A stretch of DNA of 64,000 nt. Origin: Lonsdalea populi. Lineage in GTDB: Bacteria > Pseudomonadota > Gammaproteobacteria > Enterobacterales > Enterobacteriaceae. Position 1 is the first letter of the stretch, and each line of letters begins with the position of its first letter. Below the pieces are notes generated by a model. That model made no database searches, was not told the origin of the DNA, and saw only the letters and a list, made by a program, of their open reading frames with translations. The stretch spans positions 1,240,001-1,304,000 of the forward strand of contig NZ_CP065534.1 in the NCBI RefSeq assembly GCF_015999465.1. Direction: 5' to 3'. A program made the position numbers and the translations under genes. Positions 19,197-28,443 of this stretch are shown here, piece after piece.

Positions 19197-20249
19197 ATGA
19201 GTTATCAAAACGACGATTTAAGAATCAAAGAGATCAAAGAGTTGTTGCCACCTGTCGCTCTGTTGGAGAAATTTCCCGCGACGGAAAATGCCGCTAAGAC
19301 GGTGTCCCAGGCCCGTACAGCCATCCATAAAATACTGCACAGCGGCGACGATCGTCTGCTGGTGATCATCGGTCCTTGCTCTATCCACGATGTTAAAGCC
19401 GCAAAAGAGTACGCGGCTAAACTGCAGGAACTGCGACAGGAATTGCACGGCGAGCTGGAAGTCGTGATGAGGGTCTACTTTGAGAAACCGCGCACCACGG
19501 TGGGCTGGAAAGGGCTTATCAACGACCCGTACATGGATCACAGCTTCCAGATCAATGACGGCCTGCGCATCGCACGCAAACTGCTGCTGGATATCAACGA
19601 TACCGGTCTGCCGGCGGCGGGTGAGTTCCTGGATATGATCACGCCGCAGTACCTTGCCGATCTGATGAGTTGGGGTGCGATTGGCGCGCGTACCACCGAG
19701 TCTCAGGTGCACCGTGAACTCTCTTCCGGTCTGTCCTGCCCGGTTGGGTTCAAAAACGGTACAGACGGCACCATCAAGGTCGCTATCGATGCGATCAACG
19801 CCGCTCAGGCGCCGCACTGCTTCCTGTCCGTGACCAAATGGGGTCACTCCGCAATCGTGAATACGAGCGGCAATCACGATTGCCACATTATTCTGCGCGG
19901 CGGTAAAGAGCCCAACTACAGCGCGAAGCACGTTCAGGAAGTCAAAGCCGGCTTGGAAAAAGCCGGGCTGACGCCGCAGATGATGATCGACTTTAGCCAC
20001 GCGAACAGCAGCAAACAGTTCAAGAAACAGATGGACGTCGGCGCCGACGTTTGCGCCCAGATCGCCGGTGGGGAAAAGGCCATCATGGGGGTGATGATCG
20101 AAAGTCATCTCGTCGAAGGCAATCAGAACCCAGATAGCGGCGAGCCGCTGGTATACGGTAAAAGCATTACCGACGGTTGCGTTGGTTGGGATGATACTGC
20201 GACGCTGCTGCGTCAGTTAGCTGACGCAGTGCGTCAACGCCGCGGCTAA
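19197..20249 (+). CDS. aroG: 3-deoxy-7-phosphoheptulonate synthase (DAHP synthase, Phe-sensitive type)
   Basis: AroG condenses phosphoenolpyruvate and erythrose 4-phosphate, the first step of aromatic amino acid synthesis. The 350 residues from the ATG at 19197 equal the E. coli length and begin MSYQNDDLRIKEIKELLPP. The active site contains VIIGPCSIHD (metal Cys61), KPRTTVGWKG, GARTTESQ and DFSHANSSKQ. The high identity to AroG rather than AroF or AroH makes the Phe-feedback-sensitive isozyme likely. A TATAAT hexamer at 19094–19099 is the best −10 candidate. I did not find a clear TyrR box. Confidence 0.95.
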   Translation: MSYQNDDLRIKEIKELLPPVALLEKFPATENAAKTVSQARTAIHKILHSGDDRLLVIIGPCSIHDVKAAKEYAAKLQELRQELHGELEVVMRVYFEKPRTTVGWKGLINDPYMDHSFQINDGLRIARKLLLDINDTGLPAAGEFLDMITPQYLADLMSWGAIGARTTESQVHRELSSGLSCPVGFKNGTDGTIKVAIDAINAAQAPHCFLSVTKWGHSAIVNTSGNHDCHIILRGGKEPNYSAKHVQEVKAGLEKAGLTPQMMIDFSHANSSKQFKKQMDVGADVCAQIAGGEKAIMGVMIESHLVEGNQNPDSGEPLVYGKSITDGCVGWDDTATLLRQLADAVRQRRG

Positions 20250-20267
20250 TCGTCTGTCAGCGCCATG

Positions 20268-20349
20268 AAAACCACCGCCTGAAGTGAACTGCACCCTAAA
20301 AGTTGGACATCTAACGAGTAAGGTGGCAGTTCATATGGGCGGTGGTTTT
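20268..20349 (+). terminator. aroG terminator arms separated by an inserted inverted repeat
   Basis: AAAACCACCGCC (20268–20279) and its perfect complement GGCGGTGGTTTT (20338–20349) would form a classical terminator 18 bp after aroG. Their loop is 58 bp long and is filled by a second, nested inverted repeat. Confidence 0.6.
20285..20333. mobile_element. Miniature IS3/IS150-type end remnant or MITE-like element
   Basis: TGAACTGCACC at the left and GGTGGCAGTTCA at the right are inverted repeats (one bulged G), and the left end continues CTAAAAGTTGGACA. The family resemblance, from memory, is to IS150-group (IS3 family) termini. Only 49 bp remain and no transposase is present. No target duplication is clear. 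Confidence 0.45.
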
Positions 20350-20570
20350 ACATCGGGGATAATGAAGGGATAAGGGGATGGATGTGTTCTCGCCCTGTTG
20401 CCGTCTCGTTTAGCCGATCCCGTTCCAGTCAGCCCCTTAGATGTCGGTTACAGATATCGTCTGAGAATGCTTGCATCGGCTTAGTCAGCGTCTGCAAGGT
20501 TGTCCTCAGAGTAAAGTGACTTCCCCGCAGTCTTAAATCTCCTCTTAAGAAGTGATTTAGCACTGGCCAT
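20350..20570. other. Non-coding spacer between aroG and gpmA
   Basis: No open frame with a ribosome site, no RNA gene and no strong repeat was seen in this 221-bp stretch between two terminators. Confidence 0.5.
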
Positions 20571-20599
20571 AAAAAACCCGGCCTAAGCCGGGTTTTTTT
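20571..20599 (-). terminator. Terminator of gpmA, symmetrical
   Basis: AAAAAACCCGGC, a CTAA loop, and GCCGGGTTTTTT. Both strands end in a T run, so it can stop gpmA and read-through from aroG. Confidence 0.93.
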
Positions 20600-20616
20600 A
20601 TGGGGTGAAAGCTGAA

Positions 20617-21369
20617 TTACTTCGCTTTACCCTGGTTCGCTACTGCTGCAGCTTTCGCGGCGATTTCGTCCGCGTTGCCCAGGTAGTAACGTTTAATCGG
20701 TTTGAAGTTCTCGTCGAATTCATAAACCAGCGGTACGGCAGTCGGGATGTTCAGCTCCAGAATTTCGTCTTCACTCAGGTTGTCCAGGTATTTCACCAGC
20801 GCACGCAGTGAGTTACCGTGAGCAGCAATGACTATGCGCTCACCGGTTTTCAGGCGCGGCAGAATGGTTTCGTTCCAGAATGGTACAACGCGATCGATGG
20901 TCAGTGCCAGGCTTTCAGTCAGCGGCAGCTCTTCGTCGGTCAGGGAAGCGTAACGTGCATCGTGGCCCGGGAAACGTTCATCTTCACGAGTCAGTTCCGG
21001 CGGAGTAACGGCAAAGCCGCGACGCCACAGTTTCACCTGATCGTCACCGTATTTTTCAGCGGTTTCGGATTTGTTCAGTCCCTGCAAAGCGCCGTAATGG
21101 CGTTCGTTCAGTTTCCAGCTTTTCTCTACTGGCAGCCAGGCCTGATCCAATTCGTCCAGCACGTTCCACAGTGTGTGGATGGCACGTTTCAGCACGGAAG
21201 TGTAAGCGAAATCGAAAGAAAAACCTTCTTCTTTCAGTAATTTACCAGCTTGTTTGGCTTCGTTGACGCCTTTTTCAGACAGTTCAACGTCCATCCAGCC
21301 GGTGAAGCGGTTTTCCTTGTTCCACTGGCTTTCGCCGTGTCGTACCAGTACCAGCTTAGTTACAGCCAT
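20617..21369 (-). CDS. gpmA: 2,3-bisphosphoglycerate-dependent phosphoglycerate mutase
   Basis: GpmA interconverts 3- and 2-phosphoglycerate in glycolysis and gluconeogenesis, through a phosphohistidine. The 250 residues match E. coli exactly in length. LVRHGES holds the phosphorylated His11, and the second catalytic histidine is in [13 protein letters not shown]. The [12 protein letters not shown] segment binds substrate. GGAG is placed seven bases before the ATG. It is transcribed alone, from a recognisable promoter at 21415–21444 and to a strong terminator. Confidence 0.98.
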   Translation of the reverse strand: MAVTKLVLVRHGESQWNKENRFTGWMDVELSEKGVNEAKQAGKLLKEEGFSFDFAYTSVLKRAIHTLWNVLDELDQAWLPVEKSWKLNERHYGALQGLNKSETAEKYGDDQVKLWRRGFAVTPPELTREDERFPGHDARYASLTDEELPLTESLALTIDRVVPFWNETILPRLKTGERIVIAAHGNSLRALVKYLDNLSEDEILELNIPTAVPLVYEFDENFKPIKRYYLGNADEIAAKAAAVANQGKAK

Positions 21370-21414
21370 AGCTTAACTCCTTCAGATCCTAAGATTTCTG
21401 TAATGACTGGCCAC

Positions 21415-21444
21415 ATTATAGGGCTGTAGAACAGTCATCGGCAA
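21415..21444 (-). promoter_or_regulatory. Sigma-70 promoter of gpmA
   Basis: On the minus strand TTGCCG (21439–21444) is followed after 18 bp by a perfect TATAAT (21415–21420), 46 bp before the gpmA start. Confidence 0.7.
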
Positions 21445-21719
21445 TCGCTTGTCGTCTCACTGTCAGTTTATTGCGCGCAATTGCGGCATAAAACAGCCAG
21501 CTTGATCGGTTCAGCTTGTCACTTTCCCCAAATGCCAGTGTGTCGGGGGACCGATGACCGAAAGTCGCGGCCAGCGGGCGGCATTAAAACCGACGAACCA
21601 TATAGTATCCCCTGGTGACTATTCGAGCCACCTATCGCCGGTAAGGGCTGCGGGTAGTGTACTCATAATCAGCCAATGATTTTTGATCTGACCTAAGGTC
21701 GCGGACATTAGTCCAGCCA
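21445..21719. other. Non-coding spacer between gpmA and galM
   Basis: This is the rest of a 350-bp gap between the gpmA start and the galM stop. I saw no gene, RNA or repeat. No clear terminator hairpin with a T run was recognised after galM either. Confidence 0.5.
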
Positions 21720-22793
21720 TCAGCTATCGAGATGGTAGAGCACGTTCGGCGCATCATCGAAGAAAAACCGATGGACGGTCAGCGACAGGTAGGTTTCTCC
21801 CGGCCTGAGCCAGCAGTCAGGCTGCGGCCATTCGGAGTGATGAGGGCTATCCGGTAAAAACTCGCTTTCGAGCGCGATGCCGGCGCAGTGGGGGTAGCGG
21901 CCGCCGTTGCGGTCTGGCGTACCTTCAAGCGCATTGCCGGTGTAAACCTGCAATGCGGGTGCGCTGGTGCTGACGTCCAATCTGATCCGCTTATCGCTGG
22001 ACCACAACACGGCGGCGGGATGGGGCGCGGGCGTGTCCTGCCGCAGTAAAAAGGCATGGTCATAGCCGCCGACCGCGCGTTGATCGTCGTCCGTCAAAAA
22101 ATCCTGCTGCAGCGTTTTCAGCAGACGGAAATCCATGCTGCTGTCGGCTACGGGCTTGAGCTCGCCAAAAGGGATGCCTTGTGCGTCGGTCGGCAGGAAA
22201 TGGTCGGCGAACAGCTGGAGGTGGTGCCGACGCACATCCTCAAACGTCCCATCGAGGTTAAAATAGGCGTGGTTGGTCAGGCAGACCGGGCAGGGACTAT
22301 CGACCTCTGCACGATAGGCGATCGTCAACTGATTGTCGTCGGTGAGATGATAATGCGCTTCTACGATGAGATGACCGGGAAAGCCCTGATCGCCCGCCGG
22401 AGAGTGCAGCTGATAAGTTATGGCATTCTCGCTGTGCTGGACAATCTGCCAACGACGCGCATTAAACCCGACAGGGCCGCCATGCAGCTGATTTTTTCCG
22501 CTGTTGGCCACCAGAGGTGTGACATGTCCGCCTTGCTCAATGACCGCATTGGCAATTCTGTTGGCGTAACGACCGACGGATGCACCCATGTAGGCGCTCT
22601 GATGGGGATAATGTTCGGGCGTGCAGCCGAGCAGAACTTCGCGCGTCTCATTCGATGACAGCGGCAGAAGGCAGGAGGTCCACGTCGCGCCCCAGTCCAT
22701 TACGGTGACGCACATACCGGACGCGTTTCGCAGGAAATTCAGTTGAAAAGGCTGACCGTCAGGGGCCTGCGTACAGGACGTTTCACTATGCAT
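21720..22793 (-). CDS. galM: Aldose 1-epimerase (galactose mutarotase)
   Basis: GalM equilibrates the alpha and beta anomers of galactose and glucose. The 357 residues compare with 346 in E. coli. Catalytic residues are the His of LHGGPVGF (about 108), the His of LTNHAYFNL (about 179) and the Glu of ALESEFLPDSP (about 317). The start at 22793 has GGAG six bases upstream; a GTG at 22805 is in frame but overlaps that ribosome site. galE lies 75 bp upstream on the same strand. The galK and galT genes that stand between galE and galM in E. coli are absent. Confidence 0.94.
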   Translation of the reverse strand: MHSETSCTQAPDGQPFQLNFLRNASGMCVTVMDWGATWTSCLLPLSSNETREVLLGCTPEHYPHQSAYMGASVGRYANRIANAVIEQGGHVTPLVANSGKNQLHGGPVGFNARRWQIVQHSENAITYQLHSPAGDQGFPGHLIVEAHYHLTDDNQLTIAYRAEVDSPCPVCLTNHAYFNLDGTFEDVRRHHLQLFADHFLPTDAQGIPFGELKPVADSSMDFRLLKTLQQDFLTDDDQRAVGGYDHAFLLRQDTPAPHPAAVLWSSDKRIRLDVSTSAPALQVYTGNALEGTPDRNGGRYPHCAGIALESEFLPDSPHHSEWPQPDCWLRPGETYLSLTVHRFFFDDAPNVLYHLDS

Positions 22794-22868
22794 TGCGCTC
22801 TCCACTTTGCGACTGACAACACGTCCCGCTCTGTGATGCGGCGCGGAGAGACGCCACTGCCGTCGAAA

Positions 22869-23885
22869 TTAGTCAGGAAACCCCGTCGGATGAGAGGACT
22901 GCCAGCGCCAGACATCGGCGGCCATTTCATCCAGAGTCCGTGCCACGCGCCAGTTGAGATCGCGGGCCGCTTTTTCCGCATCCGCCCAGTAGGCGGGTAA
23001 ATCGCCTTCACGTCGCGGCGCGAAGTGATAAGGGATGGGTTTGCCGCAGGCTTTGCTGAATGAGGCAACGACCTGCAGCACACTGTAACCTACGCCCGCC
23101 CCCAAATTATAGATGTGAACGCCGGGCTGGCGATGCAGCGTGTTCATGGCGGCGATATGGCCGTCAGCCAAATCGACGACGTGAATATAGTCCCTTACGC
23201 CGGTGCCATCGGCGGTGGGATAATCATTGCCGAATATTGCGAGAGAATCGCGGCGGCCGACGGCGACCTGCGCAATGTAAGGCATCAGATTATTGGGAAC
23301 CCCCTGAGGATCTTCGCCCATTTCGCCCGACGGATGCGCGCCGACCGGATTGAAATAGCGCAGCAGAACGATACTCCACTCCGGTTCGGCGCGTTGCAGA
23401 TCTTGTAGGATCTGCTCCACCATCAGTTTGCTGCGTCCGTAAGGACTGGCAGGCATTCCCGTGAGAAAACTTTCCTGGTAGGGGATCTGCGGCTGATCGC
23501 CATAGACGGTGGCCGAAGAGCTGAAGATGAGCGTTTTGACGTTGGCTTTTCTCATCGCCTCGACCAGCGTCAGCGTTCCATAGACGTTGTTATCATAGTA
23601 GTCGATCGGCTTTTGTACCGACTCGCCCACCGCTTTGAGTCCGGCGAAGTGGATCACGGCATCAACTGCGTGCTCGGAGAAAATTTCATCGAGCAACTGC
23701 CGGTCGCGGATATCGCCCTGATAGAAGATAGGAGTTTGGCCGCTGAGTCGCGCGATGGTGGGGATAACGCTCGCTTTGCTGTTGCACAGATTATCGACAA
23801 TGATGGGCTGATGGCCTGAGGCGATCAACTGCACGCAAGTATGGCTTCCTATGTAACCGCTCCCACCCGTAACCAGTACCTTCAT
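22869..23885 (-). CDS. galE: UDP-glucose 4-epimerase
   Basis: GalE interconverts UDP-glucose and UDP-galactose with tightly bound NAD. The 338 residues equal E. coli. The Rossmann motif TGGSGYIG is at residues 6–13, catalytic Ser124 in FSSSATVYGD, and Tyr149 and Lys153 in YGRSK. With galT and galK missing next to it, the enzyme's main job here is probably to provide UDP-galactose for surface polysaccharides. It is followed by galM on the same strand. Confidence 0.96.
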   Translation of the reverse strand: MKVLVTGGSGYIGSHTCVQLIASGHQPIIVDNLCNSKASVIPTIARLSGQTPIFYQGDIRDRQLLDEIFSEHAVDAVIHFAGLKAVGESVQKPIDYYDNNVYGTLTLVEAMRKANVKTLIFSSSATVYGDQPQIPYQESFLTGMPASPYGRSKLMVEQILQDLQRAEPEWSIVLLRYFNPVGAHPSGEMGEDPQGVPNNLMPYIAQVAVGRRDSLAIFGNDYPTADGTGVRDYIHVVDLADGHIAAMNTLHRQPGVHIYNLGAGVGYSVLQVVASFSKACGKPIPYHFAPRREGDLPAYWADAEKAARDLNWRVARTLDEMAADVWRWQSSHPTGFPD

Positions 23886-24145
23886 AATGACCTCTAGTCA
23901 AAAAATAGGGGAAAAGGGAGCACGCAAAGCCCGACGTCAAATCGATTGAAAAGGAAACAATGAGCTTTATTGAGCCTGATGCTCTCATCATGAAGACAGT
24001 GTACAAACTTCCGCGAAACAATTAAGTCTTTTACCTACAGAATAAGCCGAAAAGTAAAATTGTGAAATCGCTATCACGACGATGACCTGACGATGAGAAC
24101 GTCAGGCGCACAGGCCGACGTCATCGCCAGCTTATGGTGAGATGA

Positions 24146-25618
24146 TCAGCACGTTTCTTGCAGATAGCGGTAGCTTGGGCCTTCCGGCACAAATCGCAGG
24201 CGATGCGTAATGCAGTGCGGCGCATCTTCCGCATGATGCGAGACGAAGAGCAGCTGCGTGTCGCCTTCTCCAATCAGTCGGTCCAGCCAGCTGCGGATCA
24301 ACTGACGATTAATCGGGTCCAGGCCCTGTAACGGCTCGTCGAGGATAAGCAGGGCGGGGTGTTTCACCAGCGCGCGGACGATCAGTACCAACCGCTGCTG
24401 TCCCCAAGACAGCGATTGGAAGGGCGCATCCGCCGTTGCATCCGGCAGTCCCAGTAGCGACAGCCACTGGGCCGTTAATTGGTTTTGCCGATCGGAAGGG
24501 ATTCGATACACGCCGATAGAGTCAAAAAAACCGGAAAGAATGACGTGGCGAACGCTGATGCTGACGCGGTAGTCCATGTGCAGGCTGCTGCTGACGTAGC
24601 CGATATGCCGTTTAATGTCCCAGATGGTTTCACCGCTGCCCCGGCGGCGGCCGAACAGCGTCAAATCGTTGCTGTAGCCCTGCGGATGATCGCCGGTGAT
24701 GAGGCTCAACAGCGTCGATTTCCCCGCCCCGTTAGGCCCGATAATCTGCCAGTGCTGGCCCGGCATCACGGTCCAACTGAGGTCGTCCAGTATCCGGCGG
24801 TCGTCGTAGCTCACAACGCCGTGATTAAGCCTGATCAAGGGCTGTGTCGATGTGGCTGAGGTCCCTTGCGGTCGCGGCGACTCCGGCTCCGGCAAACGCA
24901 CATCGTGGTGTTTCTCGCTGTGGGCCAGCAGTGCTACCAGCTCATCCGCCATCATCTGTTTGCGTTTGCCGTGTCGGGTGAGCGAACAGTCCGCCAGCAC
25001 GCCGACATATTCGACAAAAGCGGGAATATCTTCGAAGCGGTTGATGATCAGCACCAGCGTGTAGCCCTGTGTCGTTAATTGCCCTAACAGATTGCTCAAC
25101 TGTCGACGGGAGGCTAGGTCCAGCCCATCGAACGGCTCGTCCAGAATCAGCAGGTCAGGCTGCGGCATCAGTGCCTGACACAGCATGGACTTACGTGCTT
25201 CCCCCGTGGACAGATGCTTGAAACGCCGTTGCAGCAGGTGGGCGATGCCGAACTGTTCGGCCAGCGCTGAACAGCGCGCGTCGTCCCTGACGGCGTCCTG
25301 AATCACTGCTGCGGTAGTTCGGCCGGCATCGTGTTCGCCTTCGCTCAGCATATCGGTATTGTTGCGCTGCCACTCCTGGCTTACCAACTGTTGCAACTGT
25401 TCGAACGACAGCCGTGCAATGCGCTGAAAGCTGCACTGCCGTTGGCCTTCCAGCAACGGCAACTCGCCGGATATGGCCTTTGCCAGCACCGATTTGCCGC
25501 TGCCGTTGGCGCCGACGAACGCCCAGCTCTCTTTCTGGCGAACGGTCAACTCATCCAGCCAAAACGTGCGGGTGTCGCTGAGCCGATAGCGTGCCTGATG
25601 CAGTTGCAAAAATGACAT
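24146..25618 (-). CDS. modF: Molybdate-related tandem ABC ATPase ModF
   Basis: ModF is a cytoplasmic protein with two ABC ATPase domains, encoded with modE. Its transport role is unproven; it has no membrane partner of its own. Walker A motifs are GANGSGKS (about residue 37) and GPNGAGKST (about residue 292). Signature motifs are LSTGEARK and LSWGQQR, and Walker B motifs LLILDEPFDG and LLILDEPLQG. It has 490 residues, the usual length. It follows modE on the same strand after about 70 bp, as in E. coli. Confidence 0.94.
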   Translation of the reverse strand: MSFLQLHQARYRLSDTRTFWLDELTVRQKESWAFVGANGSGKSVLAKAISGELPLLEGQRQCSFQRIARLSFEQLQQLVSQEWQRNNTDMLSEGEHDAGRTTAAVIQDAVRDDARCSALAEQFGIAHLLQRRFKHLSTGEARKSMLCQALMPQPDLLILDEPFDGLDLASRRQLSNLLGQLTTQGYTLVLIINRFEDIPAFVEYVGVLADCSLTRHGKRKQMMADELVALLAHSEKHHDVRLPEPESPRPQGTSATSTQPLIRLNHGVVSYDDRRILDDLSWTVMPGQHWQIIGPNGAGKSTLLSLITGDHPQGYSNDLTLFGRRRGSGETIWDIKRHIGYVSSSLHMDYRVSISVRHVILSGFFDSIGVYRIPSDRQNQLTAQWLSLLGLPDATADAPFQSLSWGQQRLVLIVRALVKHPALLILDEPLQGLDPINRQLIRSWLDRLIGEGDTQLLFVSHHAEDAPHCITHRLRFVPEGPSYRYLQETC

Positions 25619-25689
25619 AGTGGTTTCCTTCGTAAGTATTCCTGCGCCCTAATAGAGGTTGGAGTGCGGGCCATCGGCGCGTGTGCGGC

Positions 25690-26481
25690 TCAGCACAGCG
25701 TGGCGATAATCACCTGTTCGGCGCTGAAGCTGGCGTTGACGAACTGGTCGGGCCGAAGCGCATATCGCTCCACGGTGGCGTTGGGGAGCGTCGCGCACAA
25801 CACTTCTCCACCGGCCAATGTCACCAGTATTTCGCTATGATCGTGACCTGCTTGCAGATGAGTGATTTTGCCCGGCAGCACGTTATCCGCACCTGTCGCG
25901 GTCTGGTTCTGCGGCGTGACGCTGACCCAAGGCGCTTTGACCAGCGCCAGCACCTCTTTCCCCTGCGTCAGTTGCAAACGCTCCGCGCTCTGGGCGGTGA
26001 CGGCGGCCTGAATTTGGGTTTCGCCGTCGGCCAGTAAAATCTTCAGGTGTTGCTGCACCGGCTGTTCCGCCCGGCCGATCAGCGTGCCGAACAGCTGATT
26101 GCGCGCGCTGGTTTGCAGCGAAAAACGCGCGATGGCGGCCAGCAGGCTGTCGAGCGGCAGCGTGTCCTGCTGTAGGACATCAAAGGCTTTCTGCTGAATC
26201 TGCGCCAACAGGTCATACAGCTGGATCAATCGTTCCCCGTAGCTTGTGACCGCCGCGCCGCCGCCGCCTTTACCGCCGGTTACCCGGTCGACGAGGGGCT
26301 GGTCGGCCAGTTGATTCATTTCGTTGATGGCGTCCCAGGCGCTTTTATAACTGATGCCGGCCAGCTTAGCTCCCTGACTGATGGAACCCGTCTGCGTGAT
26401 CTGTTTAAGCAGCGCAATGCGGCGGGGATCGGCAAACAGACGGTGTTGCAGTTTCAGGGTAAGAAGAATTTCTGCTTGCAT
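25690..26481 (-). CDS. modE: Molybdate-responsive transcriptional regulator ModE
   Basis: ModE dimers with bound molybdate repress modABC and activate molybdoenzyme genes. An N-terminal winged helix (about residues 1–110, with SISQGAKLAGISYKSAWDAI) is followed by two MOP-type molybdate-binding domains (TSARNQL, and later VLALVKAPWV and ATLC at the end). I chose the ATG at 26481, giving 263 residues (E. coli 262) and the N-terminus MQAEILLTLKLQ. The frame is open 23 codons upstream but without family support. It is divergent from acrZ. Confidence 0.95.
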   Translation of the reverse strand: MQAEILLTLKLQHRLFADPRRIALLKQITQTGSISQGAKLAGISYKSAWDAINEMNQLADQPLVDRVTGGKGGGGAAVTSYGERLIQLYDLLAQIQQKAFDVLQQDTLPLDSLLAAIARFSLQTSARNQLFGTLIGRAEQPVQQHLKILLADGETQIQAAVTAQSAERLQLTQGKEVLALVKAPWVSVTPQNQTATGADNVLPGKITHLQAGHDHSEILVTLAGGEVLCATLPNATVERYALRPDQFVNASFSAEQVIIATLC

Positions 26482-26683
26482 GGCAATAGGTTCCATTGAG
26501 AGACGCGCGTCGGCGAAAGGTATTGTCACCATTTTTCCTGCGGTGGGCAAATCGCACGAAAGGCCGCATTAATTCATACTTTTCGGGTAGACTGTTGACC
26601 AGCGCAGGCTAGCGTTTGACGATAGCCTGATGAATCTGAATCGCTGTCTTGCCACGACAGCTTTTGCTTCAAGTGAGGTCGAC

Positions 26684-26839
26684 ATGTTGGAGTTGCTGAA
26701 AAGTCTGCTGTTTGCGGTATGTATGGTGCCGGTGATGATGGCCTTGATTCTGGGGTGCATCTATGGTCTGGGCGAGGTGTTCAACGTCGTCTCCGCCCTT
26801 GGTCATCATGAGTCAAAATCTTCACACAAAGCGTCCTGA
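26684..26839 (+). CDS. acrZ: Multidrug efflux accessory protein AcrZ
   Basis: AcrZ is a small helical membrane protein that binds AcrB and improves export of some drugs by AcrAB-TolC. The 51-residue product starts [12 protein letters not shown], has one membrane helix (about residues 5–35) with GLGEVFN, and ends in a polar tail; E. coli AcrZ has 49 residues. The ATG at 26684 follows GAGGTCGAC. A longer in-frame start at 26630 is not conserved. It lies between modE and modA, as in E. coli, and has its own terminator. Confidence 0.92.
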   Translation: MLELLKSLLFAVCMVPVMMALILGCIYGLGEVFNVVSALGHHESKSSHKAS

Positions 26840-26851
26840 ACCCCTTTTTTG

Positions 26852-26875
26852 AAAATCCGGCGTTCGCCGGATTTT
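26852..26875 (+). terminator. Terminator after acrZ
   Basis: AAAATCCGGC, short loop, GCCGGATTTT, 12 bp after acrZ. Confidence 0.85.
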
Positions 26876-26933
26876 ACACTGCCACGATTCGGTCAATTCA
26901 GCTTCCACAAAGCGGATGCCATTTTGTCATGAC

Positions 26934-26969
26934 CGTTATATTATTCCCTACACAACGATAAAATAACCG
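26934..26969 (+). promoter_or_regulatory. Candidate ModE operator before modA
   Basis: CGTTATAT at the left resembles one half of the ModE box (CGNTATAT…ATATAACG). The right half, ATAAAATAACCG, is imperfect. The site ends 11 bp before modA, where E. coli has its ModE box. Confidence 0.5.
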
Positions 26970-26980
26970 GAAACATCGTC

Positions 26981-27754
26981 ATGCCGTATTCATGGAAAAC
27001 GTGGCTGGCCGTATTCACATTAAGCCTGGGAATGATCGCTGCGGCCTGCGCCGCGACCGAGAAGGTGACGGTGTTCGCCGCCGCGTCGCTGACCAATGCG
27101 CTGCAGGAAATCGCCGAGCGTTATCAGCAAGAGAAACCGGTGTCGATCGTGGCGTCTTATGCCTCTTCGTCGACGCTGGCGCGTCAAATCGAGCAGGGCG
27201 CTCCCGCTGATATATTTATCTCCGCCGACCAGCAGTGGATGGATTATGCCCAGAACAAACAGCTGATCGAGAACGGTAGCCGCTATACGCTGTTGGGGAA
27301 CGCGCTGGTAGTGATCGCACCGAAAAGTGCCGATGTCAAAACGATCGATATCAATGCCGCCACCGTCTGGAAAAGCCTGCTGAAAGGCGGTCGTCTGGCC
27401 GTCGGCGATCCGGACCATGTTCCTGCGGGTATCTACGCCAAAGAGGCGCTGCAAAATCTGAAAGCCTGGGACACCGTATCGCCGCTGATGGCCCGCGCCA
27501 GCGATGTGCGCGGCGCGTTAGCGCTGGTCGAGCGTGAAGAAGCGCCGCTGGGTATTGTCTATGGTTCCGATGCGGTGGCCAGCGCGAAAGTGAAGGTGGT
27601 GGGGACTTTCCCGGCCGGCAGTCATAAACCGGTAGAATACCCGGTCGCTATCGTTAAAAGTCACGACACGGCGGCGGCCAAATCCTTTTCTGATTATTTG
27701 AAAACGTCGCAGGCTGCTGACGTCTTCAAACGCCACGGCTTTACTCCGCGCTAA
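26981..27754 (+). CDS. modA: Molybdate ABC transporter periplasmic binding protein
   Basis: ModA captures molybdate and tungstate in the periplasm and delivers them to ModBC. It has an N-terminal signal peptide of about 24 residues (cleaved after AACA) and 257 residues in all, as in E. coli. Ligand-binding regions FAAASLTNAL, ASSSTLARQIE, DPDHVPAGIYAKEAL and GIVYGSDA are present. A GGAAA ribosome site precedes the ATG. Its TAA shares a base with the modB ATG. Confidence 0.97.
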   Translation: MPYSWKTWLAVFTLSLGMIAAACAATEKVTVFAAASLTNALQEIAERYQQEKPVSIVASYASSSTLARQIEQGAPADIFISADQQWMDYAQNKQLIENGSRYTLLGNALVVIAPKSADVKTIDINAATVWKSLLKGGRLAVGDPDHVPAGIYAKEALQNLKAWDTVSPLMARASDVRGALALVEREEAPLGIVYGSDAVASAKVKVVGTFPAGSHKPVEYPVAIVKSHDTAAAKSFSDYLKTSQAADVFKRHGFTPR

Positions 27755-28443
27755 TGTGGCTCAGCGACTATGAATGGCAGGCGATCCTGCTGAGTCTTAA
27801 GGTTTCTCTGTTAGCCGTGAGCTGTAGCCTGCCGCTGGGGATCCTGATGGCCTGGATCCTGGTGCGCTGTCGATTTCCCGGCAAGTCGCTGCTGGATAGC
27901 CTTATTCATTTGCCCTTGGTTCTGCCGCCGGTGGTTATCGGCTATCTGCTGCTGGTGGGTATGGGACGTAAAGGCGTGATCGGCGCCTGGCTCTACGAAT
28001 GGTTCGGCGTCAGTTTCAGCTTCAGCTGGCGTGGTGCCGCGCTGGCCTCCGCCCTGGTGGCGTTTCCGCTGTTGGTAAGGGCGATTCGCCTGTCGCTGGA
28101 AACGGTGGATCCGCGTCTTGAACTGGCCGCACGCACGCTAGGCGCGCATCCGTGGCGCGTCTTTTTCACCGTCACGCTGCCCTTGACGTTGCCCGGTATT
28201 ATCGTCGGTACGGTGCTGGCGTTTGCGCGCTCTTTGGGGGAGTTCGGCGCGACGATTACGTTCGTGTCCAACATTCCCGGTGAAACCCGCACTATCCCGC
28301 TCGCGATGTATACGCTGATCCAGACGCCTGGCGCGGAAATGCAGGCGGCCCGGCTGTGCCTCATCGCCATCGTGCTGTCGCTGCTGGCGCTGTTGCTGTC
28401 GGAATGGCTGACCGGCTGGAACCGGCGGCGGCTGGGGGGATAA
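27754..28443 (+). CDS. modB: Molybdate ABC transporter permease
   Basis: ModB is the inner-membrane channel of the molybdate importer; two copies pair with two ModC. The 229 residues match E. coli. There are five or six membrane segments and the EAA-type coupling loop ([21 protein letters not shown] region, conserved Gly in LGAHPW). It overlaps modA by one base (TAATG) and modC by one base, so all three are translationally coupled. Confidence 0.97.
   Translation: MWLSDYEWQAILLSLKVSLLAVSCSLPLGILMAWILVRCRFPGKSLLDSLIHLPLVLPPVVIGYLLLVGMGRKGVIGAWLYEWFGVSFSFSWRGAALASALVAFPLLVRAIRLSLETVDPRLELAARTLGAHPWRVFFTVTLPLTLPGIIVGTVLAFARSLGEFGATITFVSNIPGETRTIPLAMYTLIQTPGAEMQAARLCLIAIVLSLLALLLSEWLTGWNRRRLGG

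Noticed and set aside
24061..24078. CRP-like TGTGA…TCACG in front of galE
   Set aside because: The half-sites are separated by eight bases, not six, so it does not fit the CRP operator.
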